From NCBI RefSeq assembly GCF_018283455.1, contig NZ_JAAMTH010000001.1, positions 1,407,501 to 1,471,500 of the forward strand: a stretch of 64,000 nucleotides of DNA, read 5' to 3'. This DNA comes from Planococcus sp. MSAK28401 (GTDB taxonomy: Bacteria > Bacillota > Bacilli > Bacillales_A > Planococcaceae). Below are positions 7,568 through 16,701 of the stretch, one piece after another (within the stretch, counting starts at the first letter, position 1; each line of letters opens with the position of its first letter). The notes beneath the pieces are model-generated. The model was not told the DNA's origin. It saw only the letters and a program-made list of their open reading frames with translations, and searched no databases. Both the position numbers and the translations under genes were made by a program.

Positions 7568-8605
7568 ATGGAAGCAAGATTGCAGGAATTGAAAAATGAA
7601 GCATTGGAGAAAATCCAAGCGGCGCAAACGGTCAAGGAATTGACGGACGTGCGCGTAGCGTATTTAGGGAAAAAAGGGCCGATCACCGATGTCTTGAAAG
7701 GCATGGGTAAATTACCAGCGGAAGAGCGCCCGAAAATGGGCGCGCTCGCAAACGAAGTGCGTGCGGAAGTGACAGAGTCGCTCGAAGCGCGCATGGTCCT
7801 TTTGGAAGAGCAGGCGATCAACGAAAAGCTGCAAAGCGAAACGATCGATATCTCCTTGCCAGGGCGCCCTGCGAAGACAGGCAATCCCCATCCGTTGACG
7901 CGAGTTGTCGAGGAAATCGAAGACTTGTTCTTGTCGATGGGCTACGAGATCGCAGAAGGCCCGGAAGTCGAAAAAGATTATTATAATTTCGAAGCACTCA
8001 ATTTGCCGAAAGGGCATCCAGCACGCGATATGCAGGATTCCTTCTATATAACAGAAGATATTTTACTGCGTACGCATACGTCACCGGTACAGGCGCGCAC
8101 GATGGAAACAAAAGGCGGAGAGCCGATCAAGATCATTTGCCCGGGCAAAGTCTATCGACGCGACAATGACGATGCAACTCATTCGCATCAGTTCACGCAA
8201 ATCGAAGGGCTCGTTGTTGGCGAGGATATCCGCATGAGCGATTTGAAAGGGACTTTGTCCGTCTTTGCCAAGAAGATGTTCGGCGAAGATCGCGAAATCC
8301 GCCTGCGTCCGAGCTTCTTCCCGTTCACGGAGCCTTCCGTTGAAATGGATATTTCCTGCTTTAAATGCGGCGGGGCTGGCTGCAATGTCTGCAAAAAGAC
8401 CGGCTGGATCGAAATTCTGGGCGCTGGCATGGTGCATCCGAACGTTCTGGAAATGGCCGGCTATGATTCGAAGCGCCTCACAGGATTTGCATTCGGCATG
8501 GGGCCGGAGCGTATTGCGATGCTGAAATACGGCATCGAGGACATCCGCCATTTCTACACGAACGACGTGCGTTTCTTAACGCAATTTCAACGGACGGAAC
8601 TTTAA
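7568..8605 (+). CDS. pheS: phenylalanine--tRNA ligase alpha subunit
   Basis: Catalytic subunit of the heterotetrameric enzyme that charges tRNA-Phe. The 345-residue protein has an N-terminal coiled coil and the class II motifs: motif 1 around [20 protein letters not shown] (about 118-137), motif 2 [20 protein letters not shown] (about 197-216) and motif 3 [18 protein letters not shown] (about 313-330). [17 protein letters not shown] is the usual cysteine-rich insertion. ATG 7568 follows AAGGAGGAGAGAAA; earlier in-frame starts would lie inside the T-box terminator. pheT starts 12 bases downstream. Confidence 0.98.
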   Translation: MEARLQELKNEALEKIQAAQTVKELTDVRVAYLGKKGPITDVLKGMGKLPAEERPKMGALANEVRAEVTESLEARMVLLEEQAINEKLQSETIDISLPGRPAKTGNPHPLTRVVEEIEDLFLSMGYEIAEGPEVEKDYYNFEALNLPKGHPARDMQDSFYITEDILLRTHTSPVQARTMETKGGEPIKIICPGKVYRRDNDDATHSHQFTQIEGLVVGEDIRMSDLKGTLSVFAKKMFGEDREIRLRPSFFPFTEPSVEMDISCFKCGGAGCNVCKKTGWIEILGAGMVHPNVLEMAGYDSKRLTGFAFGMGPERIAMLKYGIEDIRHFYTNDVRFLTQFQRTEL

Positions 8606-8617
8606 GGAGGAACTTTC

Positions 8618-11017
8618 ATGTTAGTATCGACAAAATGGTTGAAAGAATATATAAATACACAAGATTTGCCCCCAGCAGAACTCGGGGAAAAAATCACGCG
8701 CGCAGGAATCGAAGTTGACGCCGTAATCGACCGTTCGGAAGGACTGGCGAATTTGGTCGTCGGTTATGTAACGGATTGCGTGAAGCATCCGGAAGCCGAT
8801 AAACTATCGATTTGCCAAGTAGATGTAGGTGGCGGGGAAATCGACCAGATCATTTGCGGCGCTCCGAATATCGCTAAAGGGCAGTCGGTTATCGTGGCGC
8901 GTCCGGGCGCGAAACTTCCAGGCGGCATGAAAATCAAAAAAGCGAAGCTGCGTGGAGAAATATCGAACGGCATGATCTGCTCGCTTCAGGAACTGGGCAT
9001 TGAAACGAAACTTGTGCCAAAAAGCTATGCAGAAGGCATTTATGTCTTGCCTGAAAAAGCAGAGCCCGGCACAGATGTGTTGTCTTATCTGGACTTGGAC
9101 GATACGGTCCTTGAACTTGGCCTCACGCCGAACCGTGCGGATGCGATGAGCATGCTCGGTGTCGCTTATGAAGTCGGCGCCATTTTGGGAGAAGAGGTTA
9201 GCTTGCCGGAAATCGAATATGCTGAAGCGGCAGACTCAGCGGAAAGCATGCTGTCGCTCGAAGTGGATGCACCAGAAGCGAACCCTCTTTATGTCGCGAA
9301 AGTCGTGCGCAACGTCAAAGTGAAGGAATCCCCGCTTTGGCTGCAACAGCGCTTGATGGCTGCCGGCGTGCGCCCGCATAATAATGTCGTAGACGTGACA
9401 AACTATATTTTGATGGAATACGGCCAGCCGCTTCATGCGTTTGACTATGATTCCCTTGGTTCTGGAAACATCACCGTTCGCCAGGCAAAAGAAGGCGAAA
9501 AAATCACAACCCTTGATGACACGGAACGCACCTTATCTGCGCATCAATTGGTCATCACCAACGGCACAGACCCTGTTGCACTTGCCGGTGTCATGGGTGG
9601 TGCAAATTCGGAAGTGAGCGACGAGACGACAACGGTCGTCATCGAGTCCGCTTATTTTGCTTCAGATTCGATTCGCCGTACGTCGAAAGAACATAACTTG
9701 AGAAGCGATGCAAGCTCACGCTATGAAAAAGGCGTCGACCCGAACCGCGTCATCCCGGCTGCGGAACGTGCTGCACAATTATTGGCTGAATTGGCGGAAG
9801 GCGAAGTACTTGCCGGATCGCTCATCTTCGACCAGCTCGATAAAAAAGAGCGCGTTGTCAAAGTTTCTCCGGACTTCATCAATAGCCGCCTTGGCATGAA
9901 GATCCGCCTGGAAGACATGCTCGATATCCTCAGCCGTTTGAAGTTCAATACGGAAGCGGCGAACAACCAATTGATCATTGAAGTGCCAACGCGCCGACAA
10001 GATATCCAGATTGAAGAGGATGTCGTGGAAGAAATCGCACGCCTTTACGGTTACGACGAGATTCCGGCAACGTTGCCACGTACCGATGCTACACCTGGCG
10101 GATTGAGCCCTTACCAGGCGAAACGCCGCATTTCACGCCATTTCCTTGAAGGGGCTGGGCTGCTTCAAGCTACAACCTATTCCTTGACCTCGGAAGCTGC
10201 TGCGACGCAATTTGCGCTGGAGCCGACGGAAACAACCCATCTGTTGATGCCGATGAGCGAAGAGCGCAGCATTTTGCGCCAAAGTTTATTGCCTCATTTG
10301 CTCGAATCGCTTTCGTACAATACGGCCCGCCGCACCGATTCGGCAGCTTTGTATGAAACGGGTTCGGTGTTCTTGAAAGGGCAGGATGAACTGCTCGATG
10401 AACAAGAACATTTGGCGATCGTCATGACGGGACTGTGGCTCGACCATAGCTGGCAGGGCGAAAAGAAAGCTGTCGACTTTTTCGTGGCAAAAGGCATCGT
10501 GGAAGGACTTGCTGAAAAGCTGGGCCTTGAATTGTCATTCGAACGCGGCGAAATGGACGGTTTGCATCCAGGCAGAACCGCATTCATCCTGCTCGATGGC
10601 AAGCGCATCGGTGTCATTGGCGCCTTGCACCCGTCCGAGCAGAAAAAACGCGATTTGAAAGAAACGATCGTGGTGGAATTGAACTTGGCGACGTTGCTGA
10701 CGCGCGAAACGGAAGCGCTTATCTATACACAGGTATCCCGCTACCCGACGATTTCTCGCGACGTGGCGTTGGTCTTGTCGAATATCGTGGAAGCGCAGAC
10801 GATTGAAGGAGTCATCCGTAAAGCGGGCGGCAAGCTTTTGAAAGATGTCCGCGTCTTCGACCTATACGAAGGCGACCGCATGGATGAAGGCAAGAAATCC
10901 TTGGCGTTCTCGCTAAGATATTTCGACCCAGAGAAAACACTGACCGATGAAGAAGTGAACGCAGCGCATGAGAAAATCATCAAAGCGCTCACGGAATCAG
11001 GAGCGGAACTCCGTTAA
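8618..11017 (+). CDS. pheT: phenylalanine--tRNA ligase beta subunit
   Basis: Beta subunit, which binds tRNA and removes misacylated Tyr. 799 residues, normal length. Domain order: N-terminal EMAP/OB tRNA-binding domain (about 40-150), B3/B4 editing domain (about 200-400), B5 domain (about 405-475), catalytic-like core, and C-terminal ferredoxin-fold anticodon-binding domain beginning TQVSRYPTISRDVALVLS (about 705). Start ATG 8618 follows TTAAGGAGGAACTTTC. The stop codon lies only four bases before the left end of an insertion sequence, which probably replaced or separated the native terminator. Confidence 0.98.
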   Translation: MLVSTKWLKEYINTQDLPPAELGEKITRAGIEVDAVIDRSEGLANLVVGYVTDCVKHPEADKLSICQVDVGGGEIDQIICGAPNIAKGQSVIVARPGAKLPGGMKIKKAKLRGEISNGMICSLQELGIETKLVPKSYAEGIYVLPEKAEPGTDVLSYLDLDDTVLELGLTPNRADAMSMLGVAYEVGAILGEEVSLPEIEYAEAADSAESMLSLEVDAPEANPLYVAKVVRNVKVKESPLWLQQRLMAAGVRPHNNVVDVTNYILMEYGQPLHAFDYDSLGSGNITVRQAKEGEKITTLDDTERTLSAHQLVITNGTDPVALAGVMGGANSEVSDETTTVVIESAYFASDSIRRTSKEHNLRSDASSRYEKGVDPNRVIPAAERAAQLLAELAEGEVLAGSLIFDQLDKKERVVKVSPDFINSRLGMKIRLEDMLDILSRLKFNTEAANNQLIIEVPTRRQDIQIEEDVVEEIARLYGYDEIPATLPRTDATPGGLSPYQAKRRISRHFLEGAGLLQATTYSLTSEAAATQFALEPTETTHLLMPMSEERSILRQSLLPHLLESLSYNTARRTDSAALYETGSVFLKGQDELLDEQEHLAIVMTGLWLDHSWQGEKKAVDFFVAKGIVEGLAEKLGLELSFERGEMDGLHPGRTAFILLDGKRIGVIGALHPSEQKKRDLKETIVVELNLATLLTRETEALIYTQVSRYPTISRDVALVLSNIVEAQTIEGVIRKAGGKLLKDVRVFDLYEGDRMDEGKKSLAFSLRYFDPEKTLTDEEVNAAHEKIIKALTESGAELR

Positions 11018-11094
11018 AACCAAAAAGCTGGGGCTGTCCCAAAAGGTCATGAAAAGTGACTTTTAGGGGCAGTCCATTTTCGTCTTCTAAAGAA

Positions 11095-11222
11095 AAGGCT
11101 GATGTCCATTTCGACGGACGCTTTCCGCGGGCACGGCCTTAGCCTCTTCCCTCGCTTCGCTCAGTCCAGGGTCTTCGGCTCGCGCTGTTCCCGCTGGAGT
11201 CGCCGTCTCCATTCCCATCAGC
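11095..11222. repeat. interspersed repeat inside the left part of the IS
   Basis: GC-rich non-coding block from gacggacgctttccgcggg to ggagtcgccgtc. Its core cttccctcgct..cgctcagtccagggtcttc recurs in reverse orientation at 48074-48240. It lies between the IS terminal repeat and the transposase gene. Confidence 0.7.
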
Positions 11223-11311
11223 CGGTTTAAAAAGAAAAAAGGATACAAAAAAATCGTCCATTTCTGTAAAATGGGAGTTACCACACCACCATTAGAGAAA
11301 GGACGATTTTT

Positions 11312-13168
11312 ATGTGCAATCCGAAGATTACTTCCTCAAATTATAACACTGAACAAGCCGCATTTCCACTCGCTCTGGGAGAAGGAACTGGCGTTCCGCT
11401 ATCCAAAAAAGCGAGTCCTACGTTCATTCCCTATAACAACCAACAAGGCTTTGCCATCTTTGATATACAAGATCTTGTGCCAGCCAACCATGTCGCCCGG
11501 GTCATCGACGAAATGGTGGAATTGATTGATGATGAGCTGTTTTTCGCGCACTATAAAGGCGGCGGAAGAAGCTCTTTCCATCCAAAGATGATGACCAAAG
11601 TTATCCTTTACGCTTATTCGAAGAAAATCTATTCTTCTCGAGGTATTGAAGAAACACTTACTGAACACATTCCGTCCATGTGGCTCGCAGCTGGCCAACA
11701 ACCAGATCACCGAACGATTAACCGGTTCCGTTCGGACCACTTAAAAGCGATGATGGACTCCCTTTTTGAACAGATGATTCACCAGCTGATCGAACAGAAC
11801 TACATCACTATGGAGCATTATTTTTTGGATGGCACCAAAATTGAAGCTGATGCCAATAAGTATTCATTCGTCTGGAAAAAAGCGACACAGAATTTCGAAG
11901 GCAAGTTGAAGGTAAAGATTGCCGAAACGATTCAGCATATCCATGAACTGGCCGCAGCTGAAGCGATTCCACTCAACGAACAGGTAGAAGAAGCAACGCC
12001 TGAACAGCTGGAAGAAATGGCGGAAGCCATGGAAGAACAGATTGACGCATTCACGGAAGCCCTTGATCTGGAAGACGATACCGAAAAACGAAAGCAACTC
12101 CGGTCCAAGCGCAGTGAGTGGAAAAAGCCGGTCAAAGCGATTCGCGAAGATTTCCTTCCGCGTCTGGAGAAATATAGTCAGTACCACGAGATCTTCGGTG
12201 ATCGAAACAGCTTTTCGAAAACAGACCCGGATGCGACCTTTATGCGAATGAAAGATGATCACATGAAAAATGGTCAATTGAAAGCAGCTTATAATGTACA
12301 AATGGCCACAGAAAATCAGTTCATTCTTTATTATTCGATACATCAGCGACCAACGGACACGCGCTGTTTTCTTCCGCATCTGGAGAAACTAGCGGCTTCC
12401 AGCCTGCCCATGCCGAAGACGGTCATTGCCGATGCAGGCTATGGCAGTGAAGAGAATTACCTGTATGCGTTGGGCGATGAAAAAGAGCCGCATTTCGACT
12501 TTCTCATTCCATATGGAATGTATCTGAAGGAAAAATCAGCGAGTTACAAGAAGAATATCAAACACGCGAAAAATTGGACATACCTAGAGGAGGAAGATTG
12601 TTTCATCTGTCCGAATGGTCGGCGTGTCGCATTTAAAAAATACCTGAATAAAAAGAATGCCTCCGGTTACGAACAAAACTTAAAAATCTATGAATGCGAA
12701 GACTGTTCGGATTGTCCGTTAAAAGCCCTCTGCACGAAAGCAAAAGGCAACCGACAAGTCCAATGGAATCCCATTTATGAAGAAATGAAAGCGAAGGCCA
12801 AAGCAGCTCTTGAAGATGAAACGAAGACACAAATCTACGCCCAACGCAAAATTGACGTAGAAAGTGTGTTCGGTCATATCAAGGGCAATCGGTCGTTCCG
12901 CCGATTTCTCCTCCGGGGCTTAGAGAAAGTGCATACAGAGTTCGGGATTGTGGCATTGGCCCACAACCTCCTGAAAGTAGCCGGCATGCGCCGGCTACTT
13001 TCAGTGACCTCACCAATAAATGAAAAACAGACGGAGAAAAAGAAATTCTTTTTCTCCGTCTGCTTTATTTTAGGGGCTTATGGGACAGCCCCAGCTTTTT
13101 TTAATTGCGTTTTTTCTTCGCTGCCAAAGCTTGCGCTTTTTTCGTGTTGGCAAAATGAGCTTTTGTGA
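11312..13168 (+). CDS. IS1182-family DDE transposase
   Basis: Cuts and joins the ends of the surrounding element. The N-terminal DUF772-type region (VPANHVARVIDEMVELID, GRSSFHPKMMTKVILYAYS) is followed by the RNase H-like catalytic core with acidic residues in YFLDGTKIEADANKYSF, TVIADAGYGSEENYLYAL and RKIDVESVFGHIKGNRSFRR, and a cysteine-bearing insert (CEDCSDCPLKALCTKAKG). ATG 11312 follows AGAAAGGACG. The frame does not stop inside the element: after VAGMRRLLS (about 13005) it runs through the terminator hairpin and the right inverted repeat and ends at 13168 in antisense to rnhC. The last 50 or so residues are therefore probably not native. Confidence 0.92.
   Translation: MCNPKITSSNYNTEQAAFPLALGEGTGVPLSKKASPTFIPYNNQQGFAIFDIQDLVPANHVARVIDEMVELIDDELFFAHYKGGGRSSFHPKMMTKVILYAYSKKIYSSRGIEETLTEHIPSMWLAAGQQPDHRTINRFRSDHLKAMMDSLFEQMIHQLIEQNYITMEHYFLDGTKIEADANKYSFVWKKATQNFEGKLKVKIAETIQHIHELAAAEAIPLNEQVEEATPEQLEEMAEAMEEQIDAFTEALDLEDDTEKRKQLRSKRSEWKKPVKAIREDFLPRLEKYSQYHEIFGDRNSFSKTDPDATFMRMKDDHMKNGQLKAAYNVQMATENQFILYYSIHQRPTDTRCFLPHLEKLAASSLPMPKTVIADAGYGSEENYLYALGDEKEPHFDFLIPYGMYLKEKSASYKKNIKHAKNWTYLEEEDCFICPNGRRVAFKKYLNKKNASGYEQNLKIYECEDCSDCPLKALCTKAKGNRQVQWNPIYEEMKAKAKAALEDETKTQIYAQRKIDVESVFGHIKGNRSFRRFLLRGLEKVHTEFGIVALAHNLLKVAGMRRLLSVTSPINEKQTEKKKFFFSVCFILGAYGTAPAFFNCVFSSLPKLALFSCWQNELL
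13028..13070 (+). terminator. terminator inside the right end of the IS
   Basis: Perfect 17-bp inverted repeat cagacggagaaaaagaa / ttctttttctccgtctg separated by one base, followed by ctttattt. It overlaps the open transposase frame. Confidence 0.75.
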
Positions 13169-14036
13169 TACTTTTCAGGAAGGTTTCGCCGCGCGACAAC
13201 AGGATCTTCGCTGCTGCTTCGTCAACAATCGCGCCGGCGCCTTTTGGCAAAGAGACGCCTGCAACTGTGCTGAGACGGTCCATTTCCTCTAAGAAAGCGA
13301 CACGGGCAATGATCGATGCACAGGCGACCGAAACATGAAGATTTTCCGCTTTCGTGGAAAACAGCACATTCTCGCGGATGATGTCTGTTTCTTTGGCGAT
13401 ATGCCGATAGTAGATGCCACGCTCTGCGAATTGGTCGATCAGGATCGCTTCGGGTTTTTCCGGCGCTATCTTTCGCAAGACATGTTTCAGTGCCTGATTG
13501 TGGAGCAATGCTTTGATCTTGCCTTGCGACCAGCCTTGCGCCTGCACTTGATTGTATTTCTCATTGTCCAAGGTTAGGACGCTATAGGTGAACGCCGCTT
13601 TCAAATCTGGCGCGATTTTCCGCATATAATCATCCGTCAATTGCTTGGAATCCTTGACGCCGAGTTCTTTTGCAAGTTCAACTTGCTGTGCGGGCACATA
13701 GCAGGCGGCGACGGTGATCGGGCCGAAAAAATCGCCTGTGCCGGTTTCATCTGAGCCGAGCACAGAGCGGTTGGCAAAATCGGGCGGCAATTGATCGCCT
13801 TTCGCTGTTGCGGTTTTCTCTTTGATCTTGTCAGCAGCGCCCCATTTTGCTGTTTCGCGTTCAGCGCCAGCGCCTTGGAACATGACTTTGCCGGATGTGT
13901 AAACGGTAATCATCGCATCGGGCAATTTAGCGGCAAAGCGGGCATGGGGATTCTTGGTGTTTATTTCCTTATTCTGGTAGTGTGAAATTAGCCGTTTCAA
14001 GGCTTCTTCTGGCAGTTTCAGGACGCTATTGGTCAT
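13101..14036 (-). CDS. rnhC: ribonuclease HIII
   Basis: Removes RNA from RNA-DNA hybrids during replication and repair. The 311-residue protein has the N-terminal TBP-like substrate-binding domain of RNase HIII (about 1-85) and the type 2 RNase H catalytic domain beginning [20 protein letters not shown] (Asp and Glu of the active site at about 97-98), then [10 protein letters not shown] and an SIIARVAFL stretch. Basic C-terminal tail (AAKKKRN). Divergent from zapA as in B. subtilis. Its stop codon (13101-13103) overlaps the final bases of the IS, so the IS inserted immediately at the gene end without damaging it. Confidence 0.95.
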   Translation of the reverse strand: MTNSVLKLPEEALKRLISHYQNKEINTKNPHARFAAKLPDAMITVYTSGKVMFQGAGAERETAKWGAADKIKEKTATAKGDQLPPDFANRSVLGSDETGTGDFFGPITVAACYVPAQQVELAKELGVKDSKQLTDDYMRKIAPDLKAAFTYSVLTLDNEKYNQVQAQGWSQGKIKALLHNQALKHVLRKIAPEKPEAILIDQFAERGIYYRHIAKETDIIRENVLFSTKAENLHVSVACASIIARVAFLEEMDRLSTVAGVSLPKGAGAIVDEAAAKILLSRGETFLKSITKAHFANTKKAQALAAKKKRN

Positions 14037-14057
14037 TGGGAGTCCCCTTTCTTATGA

Positions 14058-14087
14058 TTCACAATCCGCTCGTGTTCGTGTTATGAT
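14058..14087 (+). promoter_or_regulatory. possible promoter for zapA
   Basis: TTCACA (14058-14063), 18 bases, TATGAT (14082-14087), in the divergent gap between rnhC and zapA. Confidence 0.45.
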
Positions 14088-14118
14088 GGTCTATAGAATT
14101 CCAAAGGGGGAACGCGCA

Positions 14119-14379
14119 TTGCAAGAGCAGCATAAAATTCGCACTGTCGTTGATATATATGGCCATACATACAAGATGCTCGGTACTGAGACATCCGGCC
14201 ATATGAGGCTTGTCGCTTCCATGGTCGACAGCAAGATGCGGGAGATCAACGCCGCCAATCCATCGCTTGACCAAGCGAAACTAGCCGTATTGACCGCGGT
14301 AAATGCGACACATGAATATCTTAAACTGAAAGAGCAGCTAGAACAAATGGAAATTGAATTGAATAACTTGAAGGGCTGA
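14119..14379 (+). CDS. zapA: cell division protein ZapA
   Basis: Small FtsZ-binding protein that bundles protofilaments at the division site. The 86-residue product from TTG 14119 (AAAGGGGG 8 bases upstream) starts with a beta segment [20 protein letters not shown], then [20 protein letters not shown] and a C-terminal coiled coil [18 protein letters not shown], the family layout. An upstream in-frame ATG at 14083 lies in the likely -10 region and would add a non-conserved tail, so TTG is preferred. The cvpA-like gene follows after five bases. Confidence 0.9.
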   Translation: MQEQHKIRTVVDIYGHTYKMLGTETSGHMRLVASMVDSKMREINAANPSLDQAKLAVLTAVNATHEYLKLKEQLEQMEIELNNLKG

Positions 14380-14384
14380 CGGAT

Positions 14385-14921
14385 ATGCTTGATTTAATCT
14401 TATTGGTATTGCTTCTGGCGGGAATTTTGGTCGGCTTTAAGCGAGGGCTAGTGCTGCAGTTTCTGCACATGGTCGGCTTTGTTGTCGCGCTCATTGTCGC
14501 CTATACGTATTATAAACCGCTATCGGAAAACTTTGTGTTATGGGTTCCATACCCAACAGTCGACGAAACCTCGCGCTTTGCGATGGCTTTCGAACAATTG
14601 AATCTGGACCAAACTTTTTATCAGCTATTGGCATTTGCACTTATTTTCTTCGTTGTGAAATTTTTGCTGACGCTGATTGCATCGATGTTCGATTTCATCA
14701 AATACATACCGGTGCTCGGCTTCCTAAGCCGGATTTTCGGTGCTGTCCTTGGGCTCATCGAAGCACACATCCTGTTGTTCATCGGCTTGTATGTATTTGC
14801 GCTATTGCCAGTCGATGTCATTCAAAACCAAATCGACAACTCCGGAATTGCACGCGCGATCCTGGAGCATACGCCTTATTTCTCTGAGAAAGTGAAGGAA
14901 TGGTGGTATATTTATATGTAG
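14385..14921 (+). CDS. yshB: CvpA family membrane protein (YshB-like)
   Basis: A 178-residue membrane protein with about four hydrophobic helices (residues 1-15, 22-42, 78-100, 118-145). The N-terminus MLDLILLVLLLAGILVGFKRG is the CvpA hallmark. CvpA was named for colicin V production; its role in Bacillales is unclear. The position between zapA and polX matches yshB. Ends in an aromatic tail (KEWWYIYM). Confidence 0.87.
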   Translation: MLDLILLVLLLAGILVGFKRGLVLQFLHMVGFVVALIVAYTYYKPLSENFVLWVPYPTVDETSRFAMAFEQLNLDQTFYQLLAFALIFFVVKFLLTLIASMFDFIKYIPVLGFLSRIFGAVLGLIEAHILLFIGLYVFALLPVDVIQNQIDNSGIARAILEHTPYFSEKVKEWWYIYM

Positions 14922-14925
14922 TAGG

Positions 14926-14954
14926 AACTTCTCTCTTACGAGGGAAGTTTTTTT
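14926..14954 (+). terminator. probable terminator after yshB
   Basis: Arms aacttctctc / gagggaagtt with a short loop, then T-run (14951-14954). Confidence 0.6.
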
Positions 14955-14984
14955 ATGAACCGATATTAGGGAGGTTTGTTTCGC

Positions 14985-16688
14985 ATGAATAAAAAAATCA
15001 TTATCCGCACATTGGAAAATATTGCGTTATACATGGAATTAAAAGGGGACAATCCGTTTAAAGTATCGGCTTTCCGCAAAGCCGCCCAAGCACTTGAACT
15101 CGACCAGCGCAGCCTGGATGAGATTGAAGATGTCACGAAGCTGAAAGGCATTGGAAAAGGAACGGGCGATGTCATCACGGAATTGCTTACCGACGGCAAA
15201 TCTTCTGTTCTCGAAGAACTCCAGGAAGAAGTGCCAAAAGGGCTTGTGCCAATGCTGAAACTGCAAGGGCTCGGCGGCAAAAAAATTGCCAAGCTCTACA
15301 AAGAACTCGGCGTGGATTCAATGGAATCTTTGAAGCAGGCGTGCATTGACGGGCGCGTACAGGCGCTTCCGGGATTCGGCGCAAAATCCGAAGAGAAAAT
15401 CCTGCTTGAGCTGGAAAACTTCGAAACTGACCCGGGACGCCATCCGATCTGGAAAACGGAAGAAACTGTGGCATTCATCGAAAACTTGCTGACGACGATT
15501 TCCGATGTTACTGAGTTTTCAGTTGCCGGAAGCTTCCGCCGGACGAAAGAAACGAGCAAAGATCTCGACTTTATCGTAGCGACCGATGAACCGGCAAAAG
15601 TGAAAGAACAGCTGCTCGCCGGCTTGCCAGTAAAAGAAACCATCGCATCAGGGGACACGAAAGTCTCTGTTGCGGTAGAAGTGGTTGAGCCGATCGATGT
15701 CGATTTCCGCCTCGTTGCACCGGATGAATTTGCGACAGCGCTGCATCATTTTACCGGGTCCAAAGATCATAATGTCCGCATGCGCCAATTGGCCAAAGCG
15801 AAAAAAGAGAAAATCAGCGAATACGGCGTGGAACAGGAAGACGGTTCCGTGTTGACATTCGAAACAGAAGAGGCATTTTTCGCCCATTTCGATTTGCCTT
15901 TCATCCCGCCGACCGTGCGCGAAGATGGCCGTGAAATCGACCGCATTGGTGAATTGCCGTCGCTCGTCTCACTCGACGATATCCGCGGCGATTTGCATAT
16001 GCACACAACCTGGTCGGACGGTGCGCATTCCATCGACGAAATGATCAATGCTTGTCAAGACCGCGGTTACGAATACATGGTCATCACCGATCATTCACAA
16101 TACCTGAAAGTCGCGAACGGATTAACGCTTGAGCGCTTGATTGAACAAAACGGGAAATTGCGTGAGGCCAATAAACGCCATGATGGCATCGAAGTGATGT
16201 CCGGAACGGAAATGGACATCTTGCCGGATGGCAGTTTGGATTTTGACGACGAAGTGCTCGCGCAATTGGATTTTGTCATCGCGAGCATCCATTCCAGTTT
16301 CCAACAGCCGCAAGAACAGATCATGGCGCGCATTTTGACTGCGATGAAAAACCCATATGTGCATATGATCGCGCATCCGACCGGCCGCATCGTCGGAAAA
16401 CGCGACGGCTATAATCCGGATGTTGAACAGATTTTGGATTGGGCGAAAGAATACGGCAAAATCGTTGAGTTAAACGCGAGCCCGTATCGCCTCGACCTCG
16501 CCGTCGAATGGCTGGTCATGGCACAGGAAAAAGGCGTGCCGGTCGCCATCAATACCGATGCCCATGCAATCGAAGGGCTGGAGGTCATGGCAACTGGCGT
16601 ACGCCACGCGCAGAAAGCATGGCTCAAAAAAGACAACGTGGTCAATACCTGGCCGCTTGAGAAGTTACGAGATTTCTTGAAACGATAA
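14985..16688 (+). CDS. polX: DNA polymerase X family protein with PHP domain
   Basis: Repair polymerase with associated 3'-5' exonuclease and AP-endonuclease type activities in related bacteria. 567 residues. Domain order: helix-hairpin-helix 8-kDa-like region ([24 protein letters not shown]), palm with [20 protein letters not shown] (about 176-195) whose DLD supplies catalytic Asp, then a C-terminal PHP domain from about 333 with [31 protein letters not shown] and MIAHPTGR metal-binding His residues. ATG 14985 follows GGGAGGTTTGTTTCGC. mutS2 starts 13 bases after the stop, as in B. subtilis. Confidence 0.95.
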   Translation: MNKKIIIRTLENIALYMELKGDNPFKVSAFRKAAQALELDQRSLDEIEDVTKLKGIGKGTGDVITELLTDGKSSVLEELQEEVPKGLVPMLKLQGLGGKKIAKLYKELGVDSMESLKQACIDGRVQALPGFGAKSEEKILLELENFETDPGRHPIWKTEETVAFIENLLTTISDVTEFSVAGSFRRTKETSKDLDFIVATDEPAKVKEQLLAGLPVKETIASGDTKVSVAVEVVEPIDVDFRLVAPDEFATALHHFTGSKDHNVRMRQLAKAKKEKISEYGVEQEDGSVLTFETEEAFFAHFDLPFIPPTVREDGREIDRIGELPSLVSLDDIRGDLHMHTTWSDGAHSIDEMINACQDRGYEYMVITDHSQYLKVANGLTLERLIEQNGKLREANKRHDGIEVMSGTEMDILPDGSLDFDDEVLAQLDFVIASIHSSFQQPQEQIMARILTAMKNPYVHMIAHPTGRIVGKRDGYNPDVEQILDWAKEYGKIVELNASPYRLDLAVEWLVMAQEKGVPVAINTDAHAIEGLEVMATGVRHAQKAWLKKDNVVNTWPLEKLRDFLKR

Positions 16689-16701
16689 AGGAGGAGTTTA
16701 T

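Larger units (their letters stand above)
11022..13100. mobile_element. IS1182-type insertion sequence
   Basis: Bounded by 20-bp terminal inverted repeats AAAAAGCTGGGGCTGTCCCA (11022-11041) and its complement (13081-13100), about 2.08 kb. It carries one DDE transposase. Next to the left end a large stem-loop forms (11030-11076, gctgtccc..aaaaggtca with tgactttt..ggggcagtc). A perfect 17-bp hairpin (13028-13044 with 13046-13062) serves as terminator near the right end. No target duplication could be identified. It sits between convergent pheT and rnhC and its right end touches the rnhC stop codon. Confidence 0.85.

Noticed and set aside
11022..11076. Native pheT terminator instead of IS end
   Set aside because: The large stem-loop could terminate transcription, but its first 20 bases are matched exactly in inverted form at 13081-13100, which marks an IS end.
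13101..13168. Disruption of rnhC by the IS
   Set aside because: The IS ends at the rnhC stop codon, and the encoded RNase HIII is of normal length with intact motifs.
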